Source of the DNA: CAWCPR01 sp963797475
Lineage (GTDB): Bacteria; Chloroflexota; Anaerolineae; Anaerolineales; UBA4823
NCBI GenBank assembly: GCA_963797475.1
Contig: CAWCPR010000021.1
Location: 1 to 21,100, forward strand
DNA length: 21,100 nt
Direction of reading: 5' to 3'
This document shows, piece after piece, positions 1 through 6,939 of the stretch. The position numbers were made by a program, and so were the translations under genes. A model generated the notes under the pieces. It did not search any database. It was given only the letters and a program-made list of their open reading frames with translations, and was not told the DNA's origin. Position 1 is the first letter of the stretch. Each line of letters opens with the position of its first letter.

Positions 1-2
1 TA

Positions 3-31
3 TTGACTTCTCCGCCATTTTCCTGTAAGAT
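3..31 (+). promoter_or_regulatory. Candidate sigma-70 promoter for the deoR-led operon
   Basis: TTGACT at 3-8 matches the -35 consensus at 5 of 6 bases. TAAGAT at 26-31 matches the -10 consensus at 4 of 6, and the spacer is exactly 17 nt. Transcription would start near 38 and leave a leader of about 100 nt before the regulator. The pair is close to the window edge, so a promoter further upstream cannot be excluded. Confidence 0.4.
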
Positions 32-83
32 TTATTCAGTTATTGTTACGGTTATCAGCTAATTTAGCCAATTAATTGAATAA
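32..83. promoter_or_regulatory. AT-rich inverted repeat, possible DeoR operator
   Basis: TTATTCA at 32-38 and TGAATAA at 77-83 are exact reverse complements. Allowing two mismatches, the arms extend to 12 nt (32-43 and 72-83). The repeat lies just downstream of the candidate -10 element and upstream of a DeoR-family gene, where an autoregulatory operator would be expected. The arms are about 45 bp apart centre to centre, which would need looping or two half-site contacts. Assignment to this regulator is inference. Confidence 0.3.
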
Positions 84-139
84 GTTTGTCATTTCTATGG
101 AATTCGGCGAGATAGACCACCCTGTTCGGGCAAGCAACC

Positions 140-910
140 ATGGACCAACTCGCTCTCTCTGAACGCCAAAAACGGATCCTGAACGCCCTGCGATCCAATA
201 AGCCGACATCCCTGAAGGAATTATCCCAACGAGTCCGGATCAGCGATTCGACGCTGCGCCGGGATCTCTTCCCCCTGGTAGACAGCGGACTCGTGACTCG
301 CCAATTCGGCAGCGTTCAACTGGCTTACTCGCCCGATGTTGAAACGCCGTTTGTCCTGCGCGCGACCATCAATGAGGAAGAGAAACGCAGGATCGCCCGC
401 GCCGCCGTCGACCTCATTCAGGAAGGCGATTCTATTTTCATTTCCGGCGGTACGACCACTCGGGAGCTGGCCCAACTGCTCCCCCTGCGGCAAAGATTGA
501 CGGTCATCACCAACGCCCTTCCGGTTGCCAATGCCGTTGTGGGCAAGCCAGGCATCAAGCTGGTGATATTGGGCGGCGAGGTTCGCCGCGACGAACAGAA
601 TATGCACGGACACCTGACCCTGTTTGGCGTCGACCAGTTGCGGGCGGAGCTGTTATTTTACGGCATTGAAGCGATCAGCCTGGAACACGGCCTCACCCAC
701 AGCCACCTGATCGAGGTGAGCACCGACAGGGCCTTGATACGCGCCTGCAGCCGGACAATCGTGCTTGCCGATAACTCCAAGTTCGGGAAAGTCGCCCCGG
801 CTGTGGTCGCGCCGCTATCCCAGGTTCACACCATCATCACCGGGCGCGGGTTGGCACAAGCGTATGTCGACCGGCTGCGCGAACAGCAAATCCAGCTAAT
901 CCTCGTATGA
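140..910 (+). CDS. DeoR/GlpR-family transcriptional regulator
   Basis: This 256-residue protein has the usual length and layout of DeoR-family sugar-responsive repressors. An N-terminal winged helix-turn-helix spans about residues 8-57 (SERQKRILNAL through the recognition segment ISDSTLRRDL). The C-terminal sugar-phosphate sensor fold begins near residue 75 and shows the family's phosphate-loop-like SGGTTTRELAQ and the later LEHGLTH and LADNSKFGK segments. Family members usually repress a neighbouring sugar-catabolism operon until a phosphorylated intermediate accumulates. Here the gene heads a same-strand run of amidohydrolase, ABC importer and UroD-like genes, and its stop lies 13 nt before the next start, so co-transcription and control of that locus are likely. 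The ATG at 140 has no strong Shine-Dalgarno sequence. The ATG at 97 is out of frame. The effector is unknown. Confidence 0.9.
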   Translation: MDQLALSERQKRILNALRSNKPTSLKELSQRVRISDSTLRRDLFPLVDSGLVTRQFGSVQLAYSPDVETPFVLRATINEEEKRRIARAAVDLIQEGDSIFISGGTTTRELAQLLPLRQRLTVITNALPVANAVVGKPGIKLVILGGEVRRDEQNMHGHLTLFGVDQLRAELLFYGIEAISLEHGLTHSHLIEVSTDRALIRACSRTIVLADNSKFGKVAPAVVAPLSQVHTIITGRGLAQAYVDRLREQQIQLILV

Positions 911-923
911 GCAGGCAGCTTGA

Positions 924-2258
924 ATGACTCCACCCTCCCAAGAAGTCTACGAAGAGCTTTATGAAACCATGGCGGGCAAGCCGGTGCTGAACACCCACAG
1001 CCACCAGTTGCCAGAACAGGAATACCGAGATTTTAGCCTGGATGCGCTCTTGCGCAATGCATACATTAACTGGTGCGGCGTTTCATGGGACCACACGCCA
1101 GAATCGCGGCGCATCCTGTTCGAAAAAGTCCGTTTCCACTCCGCTTTCGTCTGGTTATATAAAAGCCTGAGGGATATCTACAAGCTCGATCTGCCTCTGG
1201 ATGAATCGACCTGGGAAGATTGGAGCCGGGAAATTTCCAAAGCCCACCGAGACCCATCCTTCCGGCGTACGATCCTGGCAGATCAGTGCTGCTACCGGCG
1301 CACAATCCTGGATGCCTACTGGCGTCCAGGCAGCGATAACGGCGATCCAGCGCTATTCGCCCCCACCTTCCGTGTCAACGCTTTCTTCTTCGGTTTTTCT
1401 CCCGTCGTAGTGGATAGCGACGACAACAATCCGTACACGCTGTACTCGGGGACCTGGATCAAAGACCTGGACGAGTACACCACCTGGGTTGCCCAGAAAA
1501 TCGCTCAGGCAAAACACCAGGGAGCGGTGGCCATCAAGGTGCCAATCGCCTATGATCGCGGCCTGGATTTCGCAGAAATCACCCCACAAGAAGCGCGGCT
1601 GGCTTTCTCTCGCCTGGTTGAGGCGGCTGCACCTTCCGCTGGGGATTCGTCCCTTACGCCTGGAGATCTTATCCCATCGAATGCCCCGGTCTTGAAAGCT
1701 TTCCCAAGCCTCGAGCCAGGGGTCGATCCACAGGATCTCAAGGCTTTCCAGGATTACCTTTTCTTCTCGATTTGCCGTATCGCGGCAGAACTCGACCTGC
1801 CGGTCCAGATCCACACAGGCACCGGGCAGGGACGCCGCACGAACGCCCTCTGGCTGCAAGAGGCGATCGAAAAAAATCCCTCGACCCGGTTTGTGCTGCT
1901 GCACTGCAGTTATCCGTGGGTGCAGGATATCGTACCCCTGGTAACCCGCTACGCGAACGTCTACCCCGATCTCAGCATGCTGCCCTTGTTTTCGACCCAG
2001 GCGAGCAAAAGCGTTCTTCACGAGCTGCTGGAGGCGACAACCGCCGATAAAGTCGCCTGGGGTTGCGATACCTGGACACCGGAGGAAAGCTTTGGCTCTC
2101 TCCTGGCGTTCCGGCAGGTTGCGGCCAGCGTGCTCCAGGAGAAGATCAGCGCTGGCTATTTCTCTGCCAGCGATGCCTACCAGGTCCTGGATAACATCCT
2201 GTTTAAGAACGCAGCCCGCCTGTACCAGCTCGAGCCACCCAACCCGGTTACGGATTGA
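924..2258 (+). CDS. Amidohydrolase-superfamily metal-dependent enzyme (uronate isomerase/COG2159-like)
   Basis: This 444-residue protein appears to be a TIM-barrel amidohydrolase-superfamily enzyme. The expected metal and catalytic landmarks occur in order: HxH at H25/H27 (NTHSH), a candidate lysine at K205 (AIKVPIAYDR), H297 in IHTGTGQG, H327 in LLHCSYPW, and D382 in WGCDTWTPEESF. The C-terminal D-T-W-x-P-E-E-S-F stretch loosely resembles the uronate isomerase end motif, but the protein does not look like a standard UxaC. Superfamily members hydrolyse, isomerise or decarboxylate sugar acids, lactones and amides, probably in the cytosol. Position between a DeoR regulator and a sugar-type importer suggests action on the imported compound or its product. 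There is no signal peptide. The exact reaction cannot be called from sequence alone. Confidence 0.8.
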   Translation: MTPPSQEVYEELYETMAGKPVLNTHSHQLPEQEYRDFSLDALLRNAYINWCGVSWDHTPESRRILFEKVRFHSAFVWLYKSLRDIYKLDLPLDESTWEDWSREISKAHRDPSFRRTILADQCCYRRTILDAYWRPGSDNGDPALFAPTFRVNAFFFGFSPVVVDSDDNNPYTLYSGTWIKDLDEYTTWVAQKIAQAKHQGAVAIKVPIAYDRGLDFAEITPQEARLAFSRLVEAAAPSAGDSSLTPGDLIPSNAPVLKAFPSLEPGVDPQDLKAFQDYLFFSICRIAAELDLPVQIHTGTGQGRRTNALWLQEAIEKNPSTRFVLLHCSYPWVQDIVPLVTRYANVYPDLSMLPLFSTQASKSVLHELLEATTADKVAWGCDTWTPEESFGSLLAFRQVAASVLQEKISAGYFSASDAYQVLDNILFKNAARLYQLEPPNPVTD

Positions 2259-2274
2259 TGATCAGGAGGTGAAA

Positions 2275-2352
2275 TTGCCCCAACCGCTCTATTTGCCCGG
2301 TACCATACAAATCTCTACGTGCCTTCTTAAAAAGTGGGATTCTTCCGGCTGA
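2275..2352 (+). CDS. Possible 25-codon leader ORF behind a very strong Shine-Dalgarno
   Basis: AGGAGGTGA at 2264-2272 is an almost complete anti-16S complement, yet no large gene starts behind it. Five bases after GGAGG a TTG at 2275 opens a 25-residue frame ending in TGA at 2350-2352. The peptide would read PQPLYLPGTIQISTC after the initiator. It lies wholly between the amidohydrolase stop and the binding-protein start. It could be a leader peptide, a decayed gene start or a chance motif. Nothing is recognisable in the peptide. Confidence 0.2.
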   Translation: MPQPLYLPGTIQISTCLLKKWDSSG

Positions 2353-2380
2353 TTGAGAAGCTACCCATAGTAACCATAAT
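2353..2380 (+). promoter_or_regulatory. Candidate internal promoter ahead of the binding-protein gene
   Basis: TTGAGA at 2353-2358 (5 of 6) and CATAAT at 2375-2380 (5 of 6) are separated by 16 nt. Transcription would start near 2387, only about 18 nt before the ATG but just ahead of the AAAGGA ribosome site. An own promoter would fit the usual need for excess binding protein. The very short leader makes this uncertain. Confidence 0.3.
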
Positions 2381-2404
2381 GTCTCCAAGAAAGGATTGAA
2401 CAAA

Positions 2405-3742
2405 ATGAAAGGACCCTTCCTTCGCCTTTTCGTTGTGTTGCTGATCTTAACAATGGTATTGCCCGCCTGCGCGAAAGCCACCCCCAGTCCTGCTGCAGAA
2501 GCACCGGTCAATCTGACCTTCTGGTTCTGGGCCGAACCCGATGCTCCCGGCGCAAACGACTGGATCGAGAACGTGGTGCAGGAATATAAAAAAGTAAAGC
2601 CCAACGTCACCGTAGAAGTTGTGCCCCAGGGCACGGATGCGTTGATCAGCGGATTTCAGACCGCCGTCTCAGCAGGCAGCGGCGGGCCGGATATCGCCTC
2701 GCAGTGGGCGACCGGGCAGGTGATGGGCTTTGTCTGGCAGGATGCGCTCGTACCGATCAGCGATTACATCTCTCAGGATACCCTTAAGACCTGGCTGAAC
2801 CTAGATGAGAATAAGTATAACAACAAAATCTGGGGAGCCCCGATGTACCTACTGACCATCGTGGTCATGTACAATAAAGACCTGTTCGCCCAGGCAGGGA
2901 TTACACCTCCGGGCCCGGATGAGCGCTGGAGCTGGGACCAATTTTTGGCCGCCGCGGAAAAACTAAAGGCAGCCAACATCACCCCCTTTGGCATTGGCGA
3001 TCTCGGCGGTTACGGAGGCGCCTGGTTCTGGTCAAACTTCGCCGGCCAGAATATGGATTCGGTCGACGAGCTGCGCCAGGCAGTGGTCGGCGACCAATCC
3101 TTCCAGGACCCGAAGTACACAGGTTTCTATCAAGAGCTGGACAAGATGGTCAAAGCCGGCTACTTCAATTCAGATGTCATGTCCCGTGATCTGTCGTACG
3201 GCAACGACCTGTTCTCACAGGGCACGGTTGGGATGGCTTTCGGCACCGATGGCTTTGTCAGCCAGGCTCTGAAGGATATGGGCGCGGACAAAATCGGGAT
3301 CATGCCGATCCCCAAGTGGGGCAGCGGCAAGCTGGCCGATTACGGGAATTCGACCCAGTCGATCTCCTTCCTGATCACGAAACAATCCAAAAACCCTCAG
3401 GCGGCGGCGGATTTCTTGGTGTACCTGCACTCGCCTGAAATCTTGAAAAGCTGGTACGAGACGACCGGGATTATTCCGGCCGATACCCAGTTTGATTCCA
3501 GCCTGATCACCGATCCAATGATCCAGCAGCTTTTCAAGATCAAAACCACAGGGCCGCAGGTCTGGCTCGAGAACTTCATCCCCGGGCAGGTCAATTCCGA
3601 GGGCGACCTGGCAGCCGGAGAGCTGGTCTTCTCCCAAAGCGGATCGCCGGATGACGCGGCTCAGATCTGGCAGAATGCTGCGGATACCTGGCGCACCCAG
3701 CATCCGGATGAGCTCGAAAAGTGGAAAAGCTGGCAGCAATAG
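2405..3742 (+). CDS. ABC sugar importer, extracellular substrate-binding lipoprotein (family 1)
   Basis: This 445-residue protein is a family-1 (MalE/UgpB-type) solute-binding protein. The N-terminus is a lipoprotein signal: KGPFLR, a hydrophobic stretch, then a lipobox LPAC with the lipidated cysteine at residue 22, followed by a low-complexity TPSPAAEAP linker. The mature start NLTFWFWAEPDAPGANDW and the FQTAVSAGSGGPDIASQW segment are typical of the family. Length is usual. ATG 2405 is preferred over the in-frame TTG at 2396 because AAAGGA at 2390-2395 sits 9 nt before it and would abut the TTG. Two permease genes follow, separated by 174 nt containing a stable stem-loop. The ligand is probably a carbohydrate or derivative, but sequence does not define it. 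Confidence 0.92.
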   Translation: MKGPFLRLFVVLLILTMVLPACAKATPSPAAEAPVNLTFWFWAEPDAPGANDWIENVVQEYKKVKPNVTVEVVPQGTDALISGFQTAVSAGSGGPDIASQWATGQVMGFVWQDALVPISDYISQDTLKTWLNLDENKYNNKIWGAPMYLLTIVVMYNKDLFAQAGITPPGPDERWSWDQFLAAAEKLKAANITPFGIGDLGGYGGAWFWSNFAGQNMDSVDELRQAVVGDQSFQDPKYTGFYQELDKMVKAGYFNSDVMSRDLSYGNDLFSQGTVGMAFGTDGFVSQALKDMGADKIGIMPIPKWGSGKLADYGNSTQSISFLITKQSKNPQAAADFLVYLHSPEILKSWYETTGIIPADTQFDSSLITDPMIQQLFKIKTTGPQVWLENFIPGQVNSEGDLAAGELVFSQSGSPDDAAQIWQNAADTWRTQHPDELEKWKSWQQ

Positions 3743-3788
3743 CCAGGCCGGTAAGATCGGCAGGAATTTCATTTACCCATCCATTCCG

Positions 3789-3849
3789 GGGCGAGGCGAA
3801 GGGTTTCAAGCGCAGGCTAAAAGAATGCGCCGGTCCCTTCGCCTCGCCC
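3789..3849. promoter_or_regulatory. Long intercistronic stem-loop between binding-protein and permease genes
   Basis: The segment 3789-3803 (GGGCGAGGCGAAGGG) is an exact 15-base reverse complement of 3835-3849, around a 31-nt loop. It begins 46 nt after the binding-protein stop and ends 67 nt before the first permease. No T-tract follows, so it is not a classical intrinsic terminator. In maltose-type operons such structures protect the upstream binding-protein mRNA and reduce permease output. That role here is inference. Confidence 0.65.
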
Positions 3850-3916
3850 AGAGCCCGCCGCAGCAGCACCTGTAGTCTGCAAGGCAGGCAGCGTTTTTTA
3901 CTGATAGCATACCAGG

Positions 3917-4825
3917 ATGTCGCGTATGAGTGCAGTTCGTTGGAAAATTCCACGGTCCAAGCATGGAGCAGTTTGGGAGCCGTACCTGTACCTCCTGCCT
4001 GCTTCCCTTTTCTTGTTGTTCACCTTTATTTATCCGATCGTCCAGATTTTTCGGTTAAGCTTGTTCAAAACCAGTGAGAGTCATGCGCCGGTAATCTCGT
4101 TTGATTTTTATAAACTGGTCCTTACAGATAAAATTTTTTGGCGCAGCGCGACGAACAATGCATTGTTGATGCTGAGCGTCCCGTTGATGACCGTCCTGGG
4201 GCTGGTCATCGCCGTCCTGCTGTTTGAAAAAGTGCGCGGTTGGCGGGTTTACCGTTCGATTATTTTTCTGCCCTACATCCTGGCGATCCCAACAGTAGCC
4301 ACCACTTTCGTATATCTCCTGGGGCGTGAGGGCATTGTCAACTCACTCCTTACCTGGGCGGGCGCGGGTTTTCTGGCCCAGGATTGGCTGGGTAACCAAT
4401 CGCTGGTCATCCCATCCATCAGCAGCCTGATTGTCTATCGCGAGCTGGGATTCGGGGTCGTCCTTTTCCTGGCCAAGTTGATGTCGATGGATCGGGAAAT
4501 CCTGGAAGCCGCAGAGATCGATGGGGCGAATTGGTGGCAGAAGCACGTGTTTGTCACCATTCCCCAAATGGCCTTTGTGATCCAATTCTTTATTGTGGTG
4601 GAAGTCATCACCATGCTCTCCTGGGTATTCGCCTACGTCTACAGCTCCACCCAGGGTGGGCCAAGCAATTCCTCCAGCGTGATAGAGTTCTACTTGTGGA
4701 GACACGGTTTCTATTACCGCTCTCCGGAAATGGCAGCCGCGACGGCGGTTATCCTGCTTTCGGTGACGACCTTCCTGATCATCGTTCAGATGCGGTTCCG
4801 CCGCTTTTCACTGGAGGAGTCATGA
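3917..4825 (+). CDS. ABC sugar importer permease, MalF/UgpA-type
   Basis: This 302-residue inner-membrane permease has about six membrane segments. The first is near residues 24-46 (YLYLLPASLFLLFTFIYPIV). The cytoplasmic EAA loop that docks the ATPase is clear near residue 200 (EAAEIDGANWWQKHVFVTIPQM). Size and pattern match the first permease of carbohydrate importers. ATG 3917 is the longest start. The in-frame ATG at 3926 is a serious alternative, because AGG at 3914-3916 has normal spacing only to it. The stop overlaps the next permease's ATG in an ATGA arrangement, so the two are translationally coupled. It should form a heterodimer with the next gene's product. Confidence 0.92.
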   Translation: MSRMSAVRWKIPRSKHGAVWEPYLYLLPASLFLLFTFIYPIVQIFRLSLFKTSESHAPVISFDFYKLVLTDKIFWRSATNNALLMLSVPLMTVLGLVIAVLLFEKVRGWRVYRSIIFLPYILAIPTVATTFVYLLGREGIVNSLLTWAGAGFLAQDWLGNQSLVIPSISSLIVYRELGFGVVLFLAKLMSMDREILEAAEIDGANWWQKHVFVTIPQMAFVIQFFIVVEVITMLSWVFAYVYSSTQGGPSNSSSVIEFYLWRHGFYYRSPEMAAATAVILLSVTTFLIIVQMRFRRFSLEES

Positions 4826-5664
4826 GGGCCGTGCGCCTGTACGTTTCCCCCATCCTCCAGGGGCTGGCGAAGCATGGTTTCTTGATCCTGCTCAGCATTT
4901 TGATGATCTACCCGGTCTACTACATGATCATCACCAGCCTGAAAACGCGCCTGGAATGGTTGAGCAACCAGTTCGGCCTGCCAAGTAGCATTACATTCTC
5001 AAACTACGTGCAGGTTTTTATCGACGGCAAGCTGCCGTTGTGGTTCCGCAATTCAATAATGGTGACGGTGGGCTCTGTTTTCATGGCGACGCTGTTCGCA
5101 ATCCTGGCAGCCTACGCGATCACCCGCTTTACCTTCCGCGGCCGGGCGATGTTCCTGAACACGATGGTGGCGCTAATGGTGGTTCCACCGTCCGTGCTGA
5201 TCATCCCTTTATTTATCCTGATGGTGCGGGGTAAATTAATCAACACCTTACCCGGCCTGATCTTAATCTACGTCGGCTTGCTCATCCCCTTCTCAATCTA
5301 CCTGTTGGTGAGCTTTTTCCGCAGCCTGCCGCACGAGCTGTTTGACGCGGCCGCCATTGACGGGTGCACCAATTTTGGCATCCTGTGGCGCATCGTGCTG
5401 CCGCTTTCCGGCCCGGCTTTTATGACTCTCCTGATCGTCAACGCCCTGTATGTCTGGAATGAGCTGCTCTTGGCGCTCGTCTTCCTGCAGGGGGAAGACC
5501 TGAAAACCCTCATGCCGGGGCTGCTGATGTTCAAAGGACACTTTTTTAACAATGAGGCCATGGTGATGTCGGCCGCGTTCCTGGCCTGCCTGCCGATGAT
5601 CCTGCTCTACTTGTTCGGACAGCGTTTGTTCGTCGAAGGTCTGACCGCCGGCTCGATCAAATGA
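4822..5664 (+). CDS. ABC sugar importer permease, MalG/UgpE-type
   Basis: This 280-residue second permease belongs to the carbohydrate importer. The N-terminal membrane segment FLILLSILMIYPVYYMIITSLK and the EAA loop HELFDAAAIDGCTNFGILWRIVLPLS are diagnostic of MalG-type proteins, and the C-terminus FVEGLTAGSIK is typical. The frame stays open upstream to 4531, but the start is set at ATG 4822. GGAGGAG at 4813-4819 precedes it, it overlaps the previous stop, and MalG-type proteins begin at this point. No ATP-binding subunit of the importer class is encoded nearby, so a shared MsmX/UgpC-like ATPase elsewhere in the genome probably energises it. Confidence 0.93.
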   Translation: MRAVRLYVSPILQGLAKHGFLILLSILMIYPVYYMIITSLKTRLEWLSNQFGLPSSITFSNYVQVFIDGKLPLWFRNSIMVTVGSVFMATLFAILAAYAITRFTFRGRAMFLNTMVALMVVPPSVLIIPLFILMVRGKLINTLPGLILIYVGLLIPFSIYLLVSFFRSLPHELFDAAAIDGCTNFGILWRIVLPLSGPAFMTLLIVNALYVWNELLLALVFLQGEDLKTLMPGLLMFKGHFFNNEAMVMSAAFLACLPMILLYLFGQRLFVEGLTAGSIK

Positions 5665-5748
5665 ACCCGGCAGGAAGAACCCTTTGTAAAGGATTATTGG
5701 CGGATGGCGCAATGCAGCCCCTGCCTCGCTCCCGAAAGAACCCACCCC

Positions 5749-6897
5749 ATGAACAACCCTTTACACCGCGAACAATTCCTGGCTGCCCTTAAGCACCAGG
5801 AGGCCGACCGGGTCCCTGTGACCCTGGGCAGTCCCTCTTGTGCAATACACCGCAGCGCCCAACAACGACTGTTGGAATATCTGGGTTTGCCTCCCGCCCA
5901 GGCGCCAGTGGTCATCGATAATATCCTGCAAATCGTGGAGCCGGACCCGCAGCTTCTCCAGCGTTTTGATGTGGATGTGCTCTGGCTGCTGCCACAAGAG
6001 CCCCAGGCGCCGTGGGGCGCCGAGGGCAATTCGTATGTGGATGAATTCGGACGCCGTTTTACTTCGGGCGGTGGATTTTATAATCAGATCTCCAGCCCGC
6101 TCCAGCAGGGCACAACCGAAGAATTATCCAATTACCGCTTCCCGCAGTTGTCTGGCGACCGTGTCCGCGGCCTGCACGAAAAAGCCGCCCGCCTGTACGA
6201 GCAAGGGTTCGGCTTAGGCGTGGACGGCCCGTGGGGCATCTACGAGATCAGCAGCAGCCTGCGCAGCACCGAACAATACCTGATGGACATGCTGCTCAAC
6301 CCGGTTTATGCCGAGGAGATCGCCGAGCGGGTTTTGGAAGAACACCACATCCCGTTTTATTCGCTGCTCCTGGAGGCAGCTTCTCCATACGCGCAGATGG
6401 CGGTGATCAGCGATGACCTGGGGGGCCAGCAGGGCTTGATCTTCTCACCGCGCCTGTTCCGCCAGATCTTCAAACCGCGTTTGAAGCGGTTAATCAAGCA
6501 CATCCACTCCCTGGCGGATGTGCGGGTCTACATGCATTCGGACGGCGCTATTTCCGACCTGATCCCGGACCTGATCGAGATCGGCGTGGAAGGCTTGAAC
6601 CCGGTCCAACACACCGCCCGCGGCATGGACCTCGCCGGGCTGAAAAACCGCTATGGCAAGGATCTTGGCTTTTTCGGCGGGACCCTGGAAAACAAATCGC
6701 TCAGCTTCGGCGATCCTCAAACCATCCGGAAAAACGTGCGCGAGAATATTTCCATTCTCGCCCCGGGTGGAGGCTTTCTGTTTGCCTCCATTCATAATAT
6801 CTCGCAAGAAGCGCCTCCGGAAAATATCGTCGCTCTTCTGGACGCCGGGCTGGAATTCGGGCGCTACCCGGCAGGATTTGCGCAGAGCCAGGGCTGA
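5749..6897 (+). CDS. URO-D-superfamily enzyme, first of a tandem pair
   Basis: This protein of 382 residues belongs to the uroporphyrinogen-decarboxylase/MtaA-like superfamily (TIM barrel). It is unlikely to be HemE: it lies in a sugar-uptake locus and has the divergent subgroup signatures HSDG (H263-G266) and FASIHN (H349-N350) followed by PPENIVALLD. The corrinoid methyltransferases MtaA/MtbA carry Cys at the corresponding H-x-C and later Cys zinc sites. Here Asp and His-Asn occupy those places, so metal binding, if any, differs. The start at 5749 is chosen because its N-terminus aligns residue for residue with the next gene (HREQFLAALKHQEADR). An upstream in-frame ATG at 5704, with AAAGGA at 5688-5693, would add 15 residues. 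Substrate unknown; methyl transfer or decarboxylation are the family precedents. Confidence 0.85.
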   Translation: MNNPLHREQFLAALKHQEADRVPVTLGSPSCAIHRSAQQRLLEYLGLPPAQAPVVIDNILQIVEPDPQLLQRFDVDVLWLLPQEPQAPWGAEGNSYVDEFGRRFTSGGGFYNQISSPLQQGTTEELSNYRFPQLSGDRVRGLHEKAARLYEQGFGLGVDGPWGIYEISSSLRSTEQYLMDMLLNPVYAEEIAERVLEEHHIPFYSLLLEAASPYAQMAVISDDLGGQQGLIFSPRLFRQIFKPRLKRLIKHIHSLADVRVYMHSDGAISDLIPDLIEIGVEGLNPVQHTARGMDLAGLKNRYGKDLGFFGGTLENKSLSFGDPQTIRKNVRENISILAPGGGFLFASIHNISQEAPPENIVALLDAGLEFGRYPAGFAQSQG

Positions 6898-6939
6898 AAG
6901 CGCCCTGGAGGAAAACCCCTACTGGAAGGACGCATACCA

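Noticed and set aside
4531..4821. Upstream extension of the second permease frame by 97 residues
   Set aside because: It overlaps the EAA loop and last helices of the first permease in another frame, has no permease-like sequence, and a strong ribosome site with ATG 4822 gives the normal family start.
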